DNA of 64,000 nucleotides from Lachnospiraceae bacterium (GCA_028694115.1 JAQUUB010000007.1:61835-125834), one strand, 5' to 3'. Counted from the first letter of the stretch, positions 8,732 to 19,222 are shown. Program-made: numbers and translations. The notes: generated by a model not told the origin, from the letters alone.

Positions 8732-8761
8732 AAAGGTTTGTATCCGAAGATACATACCTTT
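8732..8761 (-). terminator. Terminator shared by rplQ and the lipoprotein gene
   Basis: AAAGGTTTGTATC and GATACATACCTTT pair with one mismatch around a CGAA tetraloop. On the minus strand it is followed by six T, ending the alpha operon after rplQ; on the plus strand it begins two bases after the lipoprotein stop and can serve that gene too. Confidence 0.8.
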
Positions 8762-8773
8762 AATTTATTATTT

Positions 8774-9310
8774 TTATACAAGTTCAAGAAGAACTTCCAT
8801 AGCTGCATCACCTTTACGAAGACCGATTTTAACGATTCTTGTATATCCACCGTTACGGCTCGTATATTTAGGTGCTATCTCATCAAATAATTTAGCAACT
8901 AAATCAAGTTCTTTTGTATTCTTTTTCTTTCCTGCAGCTGTAGCAGGAACTTCTGTTACAGAATACAAAACTTTAAGCATCTGTCTTCTAGCATGAAGTC
9001 TTGAAGGTAAATCTTTTTTCACTTCTTTTTCAACTTCGTCATAAACAGTAACTTTTTTACCATCAACTACTTCTTTTACTCTTTTACCGTCTTTATCTTT
9101 ACGAGCAACTTTCGCTGTAACTTTAACGGTTTCGAAGTTATCCTTCTCTTTCACTGCTAAGGCAATAAGTCCTTCAACAATTTTCTTTACTTCTTTTGCT
9201 TTTGATTCTGTTGTAACAATTTTACCATTAGCGATAAGTGCTGTTACCTGTCCTCTAAGTAAAGCTTTTCTCTGGCTAGATGTTCTGCCGAGTTTTCTAT
9301 ATTTTGCCAT
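8774..9310 (-). CDS. rplQ: 50S ribosomal protein L17, elongated form
   Basis: 178 residues against roughly 116-130 in most bacteria. The N-terminus [21 protein letters not shown] and the C-terminal [22 protein letters not shown] are canonical. The extra length is a lysine-rich insertion at about residues 55-100 ([20 protein letters not shown] and following). I chose the ATG at 9310 because AAGGAGAAAC precedes it and the family starts there; a frame opening 24 bases earlier lacks a site. Last gene of the alpha operon. Confidence 0.95.
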   Translation of the reverse strand: MAKYRKLGRTSSQRKALLRGQVTALIANGKIVTTESKAKEVKKIVEGLIALAVKEKDNFETVKVTAKVARKDKDGKRVKEVVDGKKVTVYDEVEKEVKKDLPSRLHARRQMLKVLYSVTEVPATAAGKKKNTKELDLVAKLFDEIAPKYTSRNGGYTRIVKIGLRKGDAAMEVLLELV

Positions 9311-9447
9311 TTTGTTTCTCCTTATAATGGACATCCGGCCACGCTCATCGGACTTACATACCGGACATTACTAGTTACCATTAATGGACGGATTCTACGA
9401 ACTCTTTGGAATTACCGAAAAAACCGACATTAATATCTAAAATTAAA

Positions 9448-10407
9448 TCATTCGTCGCTTGGATTAAGCTGAAGACCTAATTCTTTTAATTTTGCTAATA
9501 CTTCTTCTAATGATTTACGTCCTAAGTTACGAACCTTCATCATATCTTCTGAAGTTCTGTTTGTAAGTTCTTCTACCGTGTTAATACCAGCTCTCTTCAA
9601 ACAGTTATAAGAACGAACCGATAACTCTAACTCATCAATGTTCATCTCAAGCACTTTTGCTGTTTCATTATCTTCTTTTTCTATCATAACTTCTGCAGTT
9701 TTTGCATTTTCTGATAAATCAATAAATAGACTTAAATGCTCGCTAAGAACTTTAGCAGCCAAGCTTATTGCTTCGTCTGGAACCAAAGTACCATTTGTGT
9801 ATACATCTAATGTAAGCTTATCAAAGTCGGTAATCTGACCAACACGTGTATTTTCTACACTTAAGTTTACACGTTCTACCGGTGTATAAATAGAATCTAC
9901 TGCGATAACTCCGATTGGCAAATCATCGTTTTTGTTTTTATCAGCACTTACATAACCTCTGCCTTTCGATATAGTAAGCTCCATATAAAGTTTACTATTT
10001 GCTCCACCATTCAATGTAGCAATTGGTAGGTCTGGGTTTAATATCTCTATATCCTGGTCAACTTGGATGTCCCTTGCTGTTACTACTTTATCTCCTGAAA
10101 CATCAATATATGCTGTTTTAGGTTCGCTTGTACTACTGCTGTTTCTAATAGCCAAACTTTTTATATTCATAATAATCTCGGTTACATCTTCTTTGACACC
10201 GGGAACTGAGCTAAATTCATGAAGCACGCCCTCGATTTTAACCTGACTTACAGCAGCACCTGGTAATGATGAAAGCATAATTCTTCTTAAAGAATTACCA
10301 AGTGTAATACCATATCCCCTTTCAAGAGGTTCAACCACAAATCTGCCATACTTCTTATCTTCTGAAATATCAGTAATCTCAATCTTTGGCTTTTCAAAAT
10401 CAAACAC
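9448..10407 (-). CDS. rpoA: RNA polymerase alpha subunit
   Basis: 319 residues, starting at GTG with AAAGGAGG upstream. The N-terminal dimerisation domain ([20 protein letters not shown]) and the C-terminal domain that touches UP elements and activators ([30 protein letters not shown]) are both complete. It lies between rpsD and rplQ as in most Firmicutes. A 113-base spacer with no terminator separates it from rplQ. Confidence 0.98.
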   Translation of the reverse strand: MFDFEKPKIEITDISEDKKYGRFVVEPLERGYGITLGNSLRRIMLSSLPGAAVSQVKIEGVLHEFSSVPGVKEDVTEIIMNIKSLAIRNSSSTSEPKTAYIDVSGDKVVTARDIQVDQDIEILNPDLPIATLNGGANSKLYMELTISKGRGYVSADKNKNDDLPIGVIAVDSIYTPVERVNLSVENTRVGQITDFDKLTLDVYTNGTLVPDEAISLAAKVLSEHLSLFIDLSENAKTAEVMIEKEDNETAKVLEMNIDELELSVRSYNCLKRAGINTVEELTNRTSEDMMKVRNLGRKSLEEVLAKLKELGLQLNPSDE

Positions 10408-10455
10408 AGTAAAGTACCTCCTTTATACAAATAATATTTATACTCAAAATTATAA

Positions 10456-11049
10456 TTATTTAGAGTATAATTCGACGATAAGCATCTCATTTACAGGAAC
10501 ATCGATTTCTTCTCTTGAAGGAAGTTCTTTTACTGTACCCTTTAAATTCTCCTGATTTGCTTCCAACCATGCTGGTACCATTCTGTCGCCTGCTGCATCT
10601 AAAATATCTTTGTATCTCTGGGAACCTTTACTCTTTTCTCTGATTTCAATTACATCACCAGCTTTAACTGAAAATGAAGGAATATTAACCTGTTTTCCGT
10701 TAACAAGAATATGCTTGTGACCAACGATCTGTCTAGCTTCTTTTCTGGTTCTTGCAAAGCCTAAACGATATACTACATTATCAAGTCTTGATTCTAGAAT
10801 AACCATCAGATTTGTACCGGTCATTCCTTTCATCTTATCTGCTTTTTTGTAGTAATTTCTAAAAGGTTTTTCTAATACACCATAAATAAATTTAGCTTTT
10901 TGTTTTTCCCTTAACTGAAGGCCATACTCACTAACTTTCTTATTAGCTCTTTTTAATTCTCTATTTGACTTTTTATTAATTCCTAAATAAATAGGATCTA
11001 AACCAAGTGATCTACATCTTTTAAGAACAGGAACTCTATTAACTGCCAT
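10456..11049 (-). CDS. rpsD: 30S ribosomal protein S4
   Basis: 197 residues. S4 nucleates 16S rRNA assembly. It carries a typical S4 RNA-binding domain at about 90-150 ([29 protein letters not shown]). The N-terminus lacks the four-Cys zinc site of some S4 paralogues: it is the Cys-poor form, with only one Cys in [10 protein letters not shown]. The gene is in the alpha operon between rpsK and rpoA. A 150-base spacer precedes it, longer than its neighbours', and may hold a control element; only a weak CAAGTA/TACTTG hairpin is visible. Confidence 0.97.
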   Translation of the reverse strand: MAVNRVPVLKRCRSLGLDPIYLGINKKSNRELKRANKKVSEYGLQLREKQKAKFIYGVLEKPFRNYYKKADKMKGMTGTNLMVILESRLDNVVYRLGFARTRKEARQIVGHKHILVNGKQVNIPSFSVKAGDVIEIREKSKGSQRYKDILDAAGDRMVPAWLEANQENLKGTVKELPSREEIDVPVNEMLIVELYSK

Positions 11050-11199
11050 CTGTCTTTTTTACCTCCTAAACCGTTTATAGTTACATTTCATATAGTACTT
11101 ACGTACCAAGTAGTTTACAAAGAACATTCCCATAAATTTGGAAAAATATTCCTCTTCCCGCATACAATTAATTACAAGTATTTCTACTTGCAAAAAAAA

Positions 11200-11595
11200 C
11201 TATACTCTCCTACGTTTGGGTGGACGACATCCATTATGCGGTACTGGTGTAACATCTTTAATACTAGTTACTTCAAGTCCACAAGCTTGAAGAGCACGAA
11301 TTGCTGCTTCTCTTCCTGAACCAGGACCTTTAACCAGAACATCTACTGATTTTAGACCATGTACCAGAGCTGCTTTTGTAGCAGTTTCTGCTGCCATTTG
11401 AGCTGCATATGGAGTAGATTTCTTTGAACCTCTAAAGCCCAGACCGCCAGCACTTGCCCATGATAAAGCATTTCCTTCAGCATCAGTCAATGTAACAATT
11501 GTATTATTAAAAGATGACTGAATATGTGCCTGTCCGCGTTCAACGTTTTTCTTTACACGCTTTTTTGTCACTTTTTTTGTAACTTTTTTAGCCAT
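11200..11595 (-). CDS. rpsK: 30S ribosomal protein S11
   Basis: 131 residues, normal length. Core signatures are [51 protein letters not shown] and the C-terminal [13 protein letters not shown]. It forms part of the 30S platform with S6 and S18. The N-terminus is unusually rich in Lys/Val ([17 protein letters not shown]). Between rpsM and rpsD. Confidence 0.98.
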   Translation of the reverse strand: MAKKVTKKVTKKRVKKNVERGQAHIQSSFNNTIVTLTDAEGNALSWASAGGLGFRGSKKSTPYAAQMAAETATKAALVHGLKSVDVLVKGPGSGREAAIRALQACGLEVTSIKDVTPVPHNGCRPPKRRRV

Positions 11596-11654
11596 TTTAA
11601 AACTAACCTACTTTCTCATTGAATTGTTAATATGTTTCTTTGTACTAATCAAGA

Positions 11655-12023
11655 CTATTTTTTCTTGTTAGCAACTGTTCTCTTAGGACCTTTTCTTGTT
11701 CTTGCATTGGTCTTTGTTTTTTGACCACGAACAGGAAGACCTTTTCTATGACGAATTCCGCGATAGCAACCGATTTCTTGTAATCTCTTGATATTCATTG
11801 CGATTTCTCTTCTTAAATCACCTTCAACCATTTGAGATTCATCAATAACGGCACGAATTCTTTCTACTTCTTCGTCTGTTAGATCTCTAACACGTGTGTC
11901 CGGATTCACTTTAGCTTCTGCTAAAATACGATTTGAACTAGCAACACCTATACCGTAAATATAAGTAAGTCCTATTTCAACACGTTTTTCTCTTGGTAAG
12001 TCAACACTAGCGATACGAGCCAT
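11655..12023 (-). CDS. rpsM: 30S ribosomal protein S13
   Basis: 122 residues. The helix-two-turn-helix head-domain fold is seen from [21 protein letters not shown] and the [15 protein letters not shown](K/R)T box, followed by a basic tail ending in VANKKK. S13 bridges the small-subunit head to the large subunit. It follows rpmJ after 84 bases. Confidence 0.98.
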   Translation of the reverse strand: MARIASVDLPREKRVEIGLTYIYGIGVASSNRILAEAKVNPDTRVRDLTDEEVERIRAVIDESQMVEGDLRREIAMNIKRLQEIGCYRGIRHRKGLPVRGQKTKTNARTRKGPKRTVANKKK

Positions 12024-12107
12024 GTGAGCATTACACCTCCATCTCTTATTTTCTTTGTTGTTTCACCTGTTTACCAGGCAATGTTCAAAATCTGATACAA
12101 TCAGAAA

Positions 12108-12221
12108 TTAACCCTGTCTTTGTTTGTGTTTGGGATTTTCACAGATCACTCTGACTTTCCCTTTTCTTTTAATTATTTTGCATTTTTCGCAAATTGGTTT
12201 AACTGAAGATCTTACTTTCAT
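12108..12221 (-). CDS. rpmJ: 50S ribosomal protein L36 (zinc type)
   Basis: 37 codons from the ATG at 12221: [20 protein letters not shown], then [17 protein letters not shown]. Three Cys and one His (CxxC...C...H) form the zinc ribbon. The size and position between infA and rpsM are canonical. Its shortness makes it easy to miss. Confidence 0.97.
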   Translation of the reverse strand: MKVRSSVKPICEKCKIIKRKGKVRVICENPKHKQRQG

Positions 12222-12318
12222 GACAATCCTCCTTACTACAGTAATCATCGTCATTGTTCTTTTTTGGCCCAAAAGGCCGAGTTATATTGTAACATATCTT
12301 TTTTGCTATTTCAAGCAC

Positions 12319-12537
12319 TTATTTATCTCTCCATATAATACGACCTTTTGATAAATCATAAGGTGATAATTCTATGGTTACTTTATCTCCTGGTAAAATA
12401 CGTATAAAATTCATACGAAGTTTTCCACTAATGTGTGCCAACACCTGGTGACCATTTTCTAACTGCACCTGAAACATTGCATTGGGTAATTTTTCAATTA
12501 CAGTTCCTTCGATTTCAATTACGTCAGTTTTCGACAT
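12319..12537 (-). CDS. infA: Translation initiation factor IF-1
   Basis: 72 residues, one S1/OB domain. It starts [20 protein letters not shown] and carries [21 protein letters not shown] and the [17 protein letters not shown] box. IF-1 occupies the ribosomal A site during initiation. It begins two bases after the stop of the KOW protein, so the two are probably co-translated. Confidence 0.98.
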   Translation of the reverse strand: MSKTDVIEIEGTVIEKLPNAMFQVQLENGHQVLAHISGKLRMNFIRILPGDKVTIELSPYDLSKGRIIWRDK

Positions 12538-12539
12538 TC

Positions 12540-12773
12540 TTAGTCCTCCTTAAACATCTTGATTGCTCTTTTAATTTCTTCATTCTGAGTCGTCATATTT
12601 GGGTTTCTTCTATTATAGACCAGTTGAATATGCTTTTTCTTTTTTCTTTTTGGATGATCAATCGTTCTCAACCTTCCATCAGATAAATATACATACTCAC
12701 TATCCTCATTGATTATGACATAAACTTTGTTTTTATCATGTCCTGCTTTTGATCTGGCAAAATTTCCTACCAT
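12540..12773 (-). CDS. KOW-domain RNA-binding protein (L14e-like)
   Basis: 77 residues. The N-terminal half [20 protein letters not shown] is a KOW motif like that of archaeal/eukaryotic L14e, followed by a basic patch ([13 protein letters not shown]). Clostridia often carry such a protein between map and infA; its function is unproven. The location suggests binding to rRNA or a ribosome assembly role. It follows map after 18 bases. Confidence 0.82.
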   Translation of the reverse strand: MVGNFARSKAGHDKNKVYVIINEDSEYVYLSDGRLRTIDHPKRKKKKHIQLVYNRRNPNMTTQNEEIKRAIKMFKED

Positions 12774-12791
12774 TCTAGGCTCCCATCCGTG

Positions 12792-13550
12792 CTATTCTTT
12801 TGAAAGCGATAAAATTTCTGGTTCGCCTTCTGTAATTAACACTGTGTTTTCATAATGGGCAGATAATGAATAATCTTGACTGACTACTGTCCAATCATCA
12901 TCCAACCACGCTACTTTATAACTCCCCATGTTTATCATAGGTTCAATAGCGAGTGTCATTCCTGCTCTTAGCAATACACCCTTTCGGATTTGTCTAAAAT
13001 TAGGAATCTGTGGATCTTCATGAAGTGCCTGTCCAATACCATGCCCTACCAAATCTCTTACAATACCATAGCCAAAAGGTCTTACGTAAGCATCAATGGC
13101 GTTTGAAATATCATGTAAATGATAGCCTTCTCTGGCATATTTTATGCCTTCAAAAAAACTTTGTTTTGTTACTTCAATGAGTTTTGCTGCATCACTACTG
13201 ATTTCACCGACTGCAACTGTTCTGGCCGCATCAGAATGATACCCCTTATAAATGACTCCGGCATCAAGACTAACAATGTCTCCATCTTTCAAAATGCGTT
13301 TTGCATTAGGTATTCCATGAACTACTTCATCGTTTACCGAAACGCAAATAGAAGCCGGATATCCATTATAATTAAGAAAAGAAGGGATACATTCAAAATC
13401 TCTTATCATTTTTTCACCAAGGACATCAATATCTTTTGTTGACATCCCTGGCTTAATTTCTTTTCCTAATTCATCATGAACTTTAGCAAGAATTCGTCCT
13501 GCTTCTTTCATTAATTCAATTTCTCTGGCGGATTTAATTGTAACAGCCAT
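12792..13550 (-). CDS. map: Methionine aminopeptidase type I
   Basis: 252 residues, close to the usual size. It removes the initiator Met from nascent proteins. The two-metal site is recognisable: LDAGVIYKGYHSDAART supplies both Asp ligands, GHGIGQALHEDP the His, and the IEPMINMG and YENTVLIT segments the Glu ligands. There is no N-terminal zinc-finger or SH3 extension. It starts two bases after the adk stop, giving an adk-map-KOW-infA string. Confidence 0.97.
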   Translation of the reverse strand: MAVTIKSAREIELMKEAGRILAKVHDELGKEIKPGMSTKDIDVLGEKMIRDFECIPSFLNYNGYPASICVSVNDEVVHGIPNAKRILKDGDIVSLDAGVIYKGYHSDAARTVAVGEISSDAAKLIEVTKQSFFEGIKYAREGYHLHDISNAIDAYVRPFGYGIVRDLVGHGIGQALHEDPQIPNFRQIRKGVLLRAGMTLAIEPMINMGSYKVAWLDDDWTVVSQDYSLSAHYENTVLITEGEPEILSLSKE

Positions 13551-13552
13551 AT

Positions 13553-14197
13553 TTATGCTCCTAATATTTTAACAATCGCGCCAAAAACATCTTTCATATC
13601 TATCGTTCCATCTACTTCTTTTAAAATTCCTTTTTTTGAATAATAATCAATTAAAGGCTGAGTCTGGTCATGATAAACATCTAGACGCTTTTTAACTGTT
13701 TCTGCTTTATCATCGTCTCTCAACACTAACTCCTGATCGCATACATCACATACACCCTCAACCTTAGGTAAGTTGTATTTAATGTGGTATGTTGCACCAC
13801 ACTTCAAACATGCGCGTCTTCCTGACATTCTATTGATAATATTTTCATCTGGAACATCAACGTTAATTGCATAATCAACTTGATCGCCTAATTCAGCTAA
13901 TGCTTTATCAAGTACCTCTGCTTGTGGTATTGTTCTTGGAAAACCATCTAAAACATAACCATTTTTACAATCTTCTTTTGCTACTCTGTCAAGCAGAATC
14001 TTAACTGTTAATTCATCTGGAACAAGAAGTCCTTGATCCATATATTCTTTTGCTTCTTTTCCAAGCTCTGTACCATTGCTGATATTTGCTCTGAATATAT
14101 CTCCTGTTGAAACATGAGGAACTGAGTATTTTTCAGCAATCATCTTTGCCTGTGTGCCTTTTCCGGCACCTGGAGCACCTAACATAATAATTTTCAT
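13553..14197 (-). CDS. adk: Adenylate kinase, zinc-LID type
   Basis: 214 residues. It converts ATP + AMP to 2 ADP. P-loop GAPGAGKGT at 7-15, DGFPRTIPQA for AMP binding, and a LID with CLKCGATYH and CDVCDQ, the four-Cys zinc site of Gram-positive enzymes. The ATG at 14197 is preferred to a GTG at 14209 because GAGGTG lies nine bases upstream and the family starts MKI(I/V)MLG. Located secY-adk-map as in most Firmicutes. Confidence 0.97.
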   Translation of the reverse strand: MKIIMLGAPGAGKGTQAKMIAEKYSVPHVSTGDIFRANISNGTELGKEAKEYMDQGLLVPDELTVKILLDRVAKEDCKNGYVLDGFPRTIPQAEVLDKALAELGDQVDYAINVDVPDENIINRMSGRRACLKCGATYHIKYNLPKVEGVCDVCDQELVLRDDDKAETVKKRLDVYHDQTQPLIDYYSKKGILKEVDGTIDMKDVFGAIVKILGA

Positions 14198-14214
14198 GTC
14201 TTTAAGCACCTCTA

Positions 14215-15531
14215 TTAGTCATTTAAAAATCCTTTGTAATAACGTACAAGCATTTGAGATTCAATCTGCTTAACTGTCTCAAGTATAACACCTACGATAA
14301 TGATTAAGGATGTACCACCAAATGAAACATCTGCACCAAATATACCATTAAAGAAAATTGGCACAACTGCAACAATGGTAAGACCCGCTGCACCAATAAA
14401 AACAATGTAGTTTAAGATCTTTGATAAGTAGTCGCTGGTTGGTTTTCCAGGACGAATACCTGGTATAAAACCACCTTGTTTCTTCATATTGTTTGCTACT
14501 TCTAAAGGATTAAATGTGATTGATGTATAGAAATAAGCAAAGAATATTACTAATATAATATACACCACTAAACCTACGGAATATCCTGGAGCAGCTGGTT
14601 TACACCAATTTCCAGAATTAAGTCCTTTTAGTAATTTGCCCCAAATACTTGTTCCACCGTCTTTACCAAGTAACTGAAAAATAACAATAGGAAACTGCAT
14701 TAAGCTGGAAGCAAAAATTACTGGAATTACTCCTGCAGTATTGACTTTCAATGGTATAAAAGTGGACTGACCACCAACCGTTTTCCGTCCCTGCACTTTT
14801 TTTGCATATTGTACCGGAATTTTTCTCTGTGCATCATTTAATATAATAACAAGCATAGTTGTTCCGATCACAACGGCAAGAATGATTGCAGCTGCTAATA
14901 CTGCTAATGCTACACTCTTACCTTTCATAAACATCTCGTATAAGCTTACAAAATCTTGTGGAATACGTGAAATAATATTAATTACCAATACAATTGATAT
15001 ACCATTTCCAACGCCATGTTCTGTAATCTGCTCCCCTATCCACATAAGAAATGCGGATCCTGCTGTCAGTGCCACAATTACAGTAATTACGTTCATTGCA
15101 TTGTATTTCTGTAACAAGCCTTGGCTACCAAATCCAACTGCCATTGCGGTAGATTCAATTAACGCAAGTCCTATCGTTACATAACGAGTTATTGCAACAA
15201 TTTTCTTCCTTCCATCTTCACCCTCACGTTGCATTTCCTCTAATTTAGGAATTGCAATTGTTAAAAGCTGCATAATGATGGAAGATGTAATATATGGTGT
15301 AATGTTGAGCGCAAACAGAGACATATTTAAGAATGAGCCCCCTGTAAATGCGTCAAAAAAGTTAAATGCATCACCAGACATATTTGAAAACCAATTAGCA
15401 AAATATGTTCTGTCAACTCCGGGAACCGGAAGCTGGGAGCCTAAACGAATGACTACCAGCATAATTGCAGTAAAAACTAATCTCTCTCTAATGTCCTTAA
15501 TTTTAAATGCATTACGAACTGTTTGAAGCAT
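14215..15531 (-). CDS. secY: Protein translocase channel SecY
   Basis: 438 residues with ten predicted membrane segments. It opens with the cytoplasmic helix FKIKDIRERLVFTAIMLVV and carries the ALNITPYITSSIIMQLL segment after the plug and the conserved KKQGGFIPGIRPGKPT loop. It forms the Sec channel with SecE (encoded at 57307) and SecG. Its ATG overlaps the rplO stop as TAATG, so it is coupled to L15 translation. Confidence 0.97.
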   Translation of the reverse strand: MLQTVRNAFKIKDIRERLVFTAIMLVVIRLGSQLPVPGVDRTYFANWFSNMSGDAFNFFDAFTGGSFLNMSLFALNITPYITSSIIMQLLTIAIPKLEEMQREGEDGRKKIVAITRYVTIGLALIESTAMAVGFGSQGLLQKYNAMNVITVIVALTAGSAFLMWIGEQITEHGVGNGISIVLVINIISRIPQDFVSLYEMFMKGKSVALAVLAAAIILAVVIGTTMLVIILNDAQRKIPVQYAKKVQGRKTVGGQSTFIPLKVNTAGVIPVIFASSLMQFPIVIFQLLGKDGGTSIWGKLLKGLNSGNWCKPAAPGYSVGLVVYIILVIFFAYFYTSITFNPLEVANNMKKQGGFIPGIRPGKPTSDYLSKILNYIVFIGAAGLTIVAVVPIFFNGIFGADVSFGGTSLIIIVGVILETVKQIESQMLVRYYKGFLND

Positions 15532-15971
15532 TAGATCACCTCTGCTTTCCCACCAAGAGCTTCGATCTTAGCTTTTGCTGTTTCGCTGAATGCGTTAGCT
15601 TGAACTGTAAGCTTCTTAGTAAGTTCTCCATTTCCAAGGATTTTAACTCCATCCTTAGGATTTTTGATAATTCCAACTTCTTTTAATGTTTCAATAGAAA
15701 CAGTTGTTCCATCTTCGAAAGCTTCTAAAGCACTCATATTAATCGCAATGATTTCTTTCGTATTTCTATTCGTGAAGCCTCTCTTAGGAATTCTTCTGTA
15801 TAATGGCATCTGTCCACCTTCGAAGCCAACTCTAGGAGCTCCTGAACGAGCTTTTTGACCCTTGTGACCTTTGCCGGCTGTTTTACCATTTCCTGAACCG
15901 TGTCCACGTCCTCTTCTAAAATTATCACTATGTTTTGAACCCTCTGCTGGGCTTAAATTAGATAATTCCAT
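15531..15971 (-). CDS. rplO: 50S ribosomal protein L15
   Basis: 146 residues. The glycine/basic N-terminal arm ([20 protein letters not shown]) and [14 protein letters not shown] are diagnostic; the globular C-terminal half ends [13 protein letters not shown]15 is a late-assembly protein of the large subunit. The stop shares a base with the secY start. Confidence 0.98.
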   Translation of the reverse strand: MELSNLSPAEGSKHSDNFRRGRGHGSGNGKTAGKGHKGQKARSGAPRVGFEGGQMPLYRRIPKRGFTNRNTKEIIAINMSALEAFEDGTTVSIETLKEVGIIKNPKDGVKILGNGELTKKLTVQANAFSETAKAKIEALGGKAEVI

Positions 15972-16010
15972 TCTGACACCTCCTATTTTTAATGTTTTAT
16001 TAACTACAGA

Positions 16011-16193
16011 CTAAATCTCTTCTACTTTTAATAAGTGTCTAACCTGCTGTACCATACCTCTAACGCATGCGTTATCAGGTAACTCTACTGTCTTGTTTAA
16101 TTTTTTCAAGCCTAATGCTTCAACAGTAGCTCTATGCTTAGGTATAGCACCAATTGTAGATTTAACTAACGTAATCTTTAATTTATTTGCCAT
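16011..16193 (-). CDS. rpmD: 50S ribosomal protein L30
   Basis: 60 residues. It carries the LKITLVKSTIGAIPKHRATV signature and VRGMVQQVRHLLKVEE end. Located rpsE-rpmD-rplO as usual in the spc operon. Confidence 0.97.
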   Translation of the reverse strand: MANKLKITLVKSTIGAIPKHRATVEALGLKKLNKTVELPDNACVRGMVQQVRHLLKVEEI

Positions 16194-16213
16194 TTTCTAC
16201 CTCTTTCTGCTGA

Positions 16214-16723
16214 TTAACCAAGAATTTCTTCTACAGATTTTCCACGGTTTTTAGCTACTTCTTCAGGAGTCTTTAAACTACTTAAAGCCTCAATAGTTGC
16301 AAGTACTACATTCTGCTTGTTGTTAGAACCTAAAGATTTTGTACGGATATTCTTGATTCCTGCAAGTTCACATACGTTACGAGCAGGGCCACCAGCGATA
16401 ACACCAGTTCCTTCCGGAGCCTTCTTAAGAAGTACGGAAGCACCACCAAATTTTCCGATAAAATCATGTGTAATACTACCATTGTCATCTAATGCTACTG
16501 AGACTAATTTCTTCATAGCATCTTCTTTGCCTTTACGGATTGCTTCTGGGATTTCAGTAGCTTTGCCAAGTCCTGCGCCTACATGACCATTTCCATCTCC
16601 AACAACTACTAATGCTGTAAAACGGAAGTTACGACCACCTTTAACAACCTTGGTAACACGTTTGATTGTTACTACTTTTTCATTTAATTCCATGTTGCTT
16701 GTATCTATGACTGTACGTTTCAT
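16214..16723 (-). CDS. rpsE: 30S ribosomal protein S5
   Basis: 169 residues. Residues 14-80 form the dsRNA-binding-like N-terminal domain ([35 protein letters not shown]), followed by the C-terminal [19 protein letters not shown] domain. S5 acts in decoding fidelity and 30S maturation. A 19-base gap separates it from rplR. Confidence 0.98.
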   Translation of the reverse strand: MKRTVIDTSNMELNEKVVTIKRVTKVVKGGRNFRFTALVVVGDGNGHVGAGLGKATEIPEAIRKGKEDAMKKLVSVALDDNGSITHDFIGKFGGASVLLKKAPEGTGVIAGGPARNVCELAGIKNIRTKSLGSNNKQNVVLATIEALSSLKTPEEVAKNRGKSVEEILG

Positions 16724-16742
16724 GTGCTCTTCTCCTTCCTTC

Positions 16743-17111
16743 CTAGAATTCTAATCCAGCTTCTCTAGCTGCATCTGCTAATGCTTTCACCTTACCTTGA
16801 TATATAAAGCCGCCTCTATCGAAGACTACCTCTTTAATACCTTTTTCTACTGCTTTTTTACCGATCACTGTTCCTAAATATGCTGCTGCTTCAACGTCAT
16901 TGGTCTTTTTAAGCTCTGCTTTTACTTCTTTTTCAATTGTAGAAGCTGAAACTAATGTATTTCCAACTGTATCGTCAATAATTTGAGCATACATATGATT
17001 ATTACTTCTGAACACAGCCAAACGTGGTCTTTCTGCTGTACCACTGAAACGGTTGCGTAATTTTTTGTGTTTGTTCAAACGAACTTCAGATCTTGATTTT
17101 TTGCTAACCAT
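16743..17111 (-). CDS. rplR: 50S ribosomal protein L18
   Basis: 122 residues, a 5S rRNA-binding protein. Recognised by [21 protein letters not shown] and [20 protein letters not shown]. The ATG at 17111 is chosen because AAGGAGAG lies seven bases upstream; a GTG two codons earlier overlaps that site. Confidence 0.97.
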   Translation of the reverse strand: MVSKKSRSEVRLNKHKKLRNRFSGTAERPRLAVFRSNNHMYAQIIDDTVGNTLVSASTIEKEVKAELKKTNDVEAAAYLGTVIGKKAVEKGIKEVVFDRGGFIYQGKVKALADAAREAGLEF

Positions 17112-17128
17112 TTTCACACTCTCCTTAT

Positions 17129-17668
17129 CTATTTCTTACCAGTCTTACCAACTTTACGTCTAATAACTTCATCAGCATACTTAATACCTTTACCTTTATA
17201 AGGTTCTGGTCTTCTTTTATCTCTGATTTCAGCTGCGTATTGGCCAACTTTTTCTTTATCAATACCAGAAACAACAATTTTATTTCCTTCAACCTTTGCC
17301 TCTAATCCTTCAGGATCTTCCATCTCAACTGGATGAGAGTATCCTAAGTTCAAAGTCAAAACGTTTCCTGCTTTGGAAGCTTTGTAACCAACACCATTTA
17401 CTTCCAATGTTTTTGTATATCCGTCAGTTACACCAACAACCATATTATTAACTAAGGTTCTTGTTAAACCATGTAGCGATTTCATTTTCTTTAAATCATT
17501 AGGTCTAGTAACACTAATCTCTGTTCCTTCTAATTTAATTTCCATTTCTACAGGTAAAACTCTTGCAAGTTCTCCCTTAGGACCTTTAACGGTCACTTTA
17601 TTATTTTCTGCAATATCAACAGTTACGCCTGCTGGTACAGCGATAGGCATTCTTCCTATACGTGACAT
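17129..17668 (-). CDS. rplF: 50S ribosomal protein L6
   Basis: 179 residues with the two repeated L6 folds. Starts [15 protein letters not shown] and contains the C-terminal signature [20 protein letters not shown]6 sits near the GTPase centre and sarcin-ricin loop. Normal length and position. Confidence 0.98.
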   Translation of the reverse strand: MSRIGRMPIAVPAGVTVDIAENNKVTVKGPKGELARVLPVEMEIKLEGTEISVTRPNDLKKMKSLHGLTRTLVNNMVVGVTDGYTKTLEVNGVGYKASKAGNVLTLNLGYSHPVEMEDPEGLEAKVEGNKIVVSGIDKEKVGQYAAEIRDKRRPEPYKGKGIKYADEVIRRKVGKTGKK

Positions 17669-17710
17669 GCCCGCACCTCCTATTGTGGATTGTTAATAGT
17701 TTCTAGATTT

Positions 17711-18112
17711 CTACCAAACAAAAGCAAGTACTTCTCCACCAATCTGAAGTTTTCTAGCCTGTTTGTCAGTGATTACACCGCTATTAGTAGAAAGAATTGC
17801 GATACCAAGTCCACCAAGAACTTTAGGTAACTCTTCTTTTCCAGCATATACACGAAGACCAGGTTTGGAAATTCTCTTAATTCCTGATATAATCTTTTGA
17901 TTTTTGTCCTCGCCATATTTTAATGTAACACGAATTGTTTTAAAATTACCATCTTCAATGATTTCGTATTTTTTGATATAACCTTCGTTGAAAAGGATAT
18001 CTGCAATAGCGATTTTCATTTTTGAAGAAGGAATATCTACTGTATCATGTTTTGCAGTATTTGCATTACGGATTCTTGTAAGCATATCTGCAATAGGATC
18101 ACTCATTGTCAT
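17711..18112 (-). CDS. rpsH: 30S ribosomal protein S8
   Basis: 133 residues. Recognised by [14 protein letters not shown] near the N-terminus and the C-terminal [15 protein letters not shown]. The ATG at 18112 has AAAGGAGG eight bases upstream; a second ATG two codons on gives the shorter classical MSDP start. S8 represses the spc operon in E. coli; no comparable site was identified here. Confidence 0.97.
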   Translation of the reverse strand: MTMSDPIADMLTRIRNANTAKHDTVDIPSSKMKIAIADILFNEGYIKKYEIIEDGNFKTIRVTLKYGEDKNQKIISGIKRISKPGLRVYAGKEELPKVLGGLGIAILSTNSGVITDKQARKLQIGGEVLAFVW

Positions 18113-18135
18113 TTATTTTGCCTCCTTTTCGTTAT

Positions 18136-18321
18136 TTACCAAGATGCTTTTTTAACACCTGGAATTTGTCCCTTGTATGCCAATTCACGGAAGCAAACTC
18201 TGCAAATTCCGTATTTTCTCAAATAAGCATGTGGACGTCCACAGATTCTGCAGCGATTATACTCTTGAGTAGAGAATTTTGCTTTACGCTGCTGTTTGAC
18301 TTTCATTGATGTTTTAGCCAT
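18136..18321 (-). CDS. rpsZ: 30S ribosomal protein S14, zinc type
   Basis: 61 residues, the short S14 form. Two CxxC pairs, [20 protein letters not shown], bind zinc. The zinc-free 89-residue paralogue is absent from this window. Position rplE-rpsZ-rpsH is standard for Firmicutes. Confidence 0.97.
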   Translation of the reverse strand: MAKTSMKVKQQRKAKFSTQEYNRCRICGRPHAYLRKYGICRVCFRELAYKGQIPGVKKASW

Positions 18322-18335
18322 GAGTCTTCCTCCTT

Positions 18336-18875
18336 TTATTTTTCAAATGGCATATTGAATAAGCGTAACAGTTCACGAGATTCTTCATCAGTTTTTGCAG
18401 TTGTAACAAAAATGATATCCATACCTCTTACTTTGTCAACTTTATCAAATTCAATTTCCGGGAAAATTATTTGTTCTTTAATACCAAGTGCATAGTTTCC
18501 TCTGCCATCAAAGGCATTAGGATTTACTCCTCTAAAGTCACGAACTCGAGGTAATGCCAAATTAATCAGACGATCTGCAAATTCGTACATTTTATCCCCA
18601 CGGAGAGTTGTTTTACATCCAATAGGCATTCCTTCTCTGATTTTAAAGTTTGCTACTGAATTTTTTGCTTTTGTAAGAACTGCCTTCTGACCTGTGATGG
18701 TTTCCATATCTTTTACAGCATAATCCAATACTTTCGCATTGTCTTTTGCTTCACCAACACCCATGTTAATAACAATTTTGTCAAGCTTAGGCACTTCCAT
18801 AATGTTTTTATATCCAAACTTTTTGACCATAGCATCTACGATCTCTGTTTTATACATATCTTTCAGTCTACTCAA
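18336..18875 (-). CDS. rplE: 50S ribosomal protein L5
   Basis: 179 residues. It binds 5S rRNA and contacts the P-site tRNA. Signatures are [37 protein letters not shown] and [16 protein letters not shown]. It lies 24 bases after rplX. Confidence 0.98.
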   Translation of the reverse strand: MSRLKDMYKTEIVDAMVKKFGYKNIMEVPKLDKIVINMGVGEAKDNAKVLDYAVKDMETITGQKAVLTKAKNSVANFKIREGMPIGCKTTLRGDKMYEFADRLINLALPRVRDFRGVNPNAFDGRGNYALGIKEQIIFPEIEFDKVDKVRGMDIIFVTTAKTDEESRELLRLFNMPFEK

Positions 18876-18899
18876 CGTCCTAGACCTCCTCTCTTAGAA

Positions 18900-19211
18900 T
18901 TAATCAATTGCTTCGCCTGTTGACTTAGCAATACGTACTTTTTTGCCGTCCTTAACTTCAAAGCCAACTTTTGTAGCTTTTCCCTTATGAACATACATTA
19001 CATTTGAAAGATCAACAGAACCTTCCTGATGAACGATTCCGCCGTTCTGGTTAGCTGCTGATGGTTTTGTATGTTTGGTTATCATATTAACGCCTTCAAC
19101 TAAAACTCTACCATCTTTCTTATCAACAAGGATAACTTTTCCTTGCTTGTCTTTATCTTTTCCAGCGATTACTTTAACAGTATCACCCTTTTTAATTTTC
19201 ATAGTTGCCAT
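18900..19211 (-). CDS. rplX: 50S ribosomal protein L24
   Basis: 103 residues with an N-terminal KOW motif KIKKGDTVKVIAGKDKDKQG and the KHTKPSAANQNGGI signature. L24 initiates large-subunit assembly. The ATG at 19211 has GGAGGTG upstream, supporting the MATMK start. Confidence 0.98.
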   Translation of the reverse strand: MATMKIKKGDTVKVIAGKDKDKQGKVILVDKKDGRVLVEGVNMITKHTKPSAANQNGGIVHQEGSVDLSNVMYVHKGKATKVGFEVKDGKKVRIAKSTGEAID

Positions 19212-19222
19212 GGTGCACCTCC

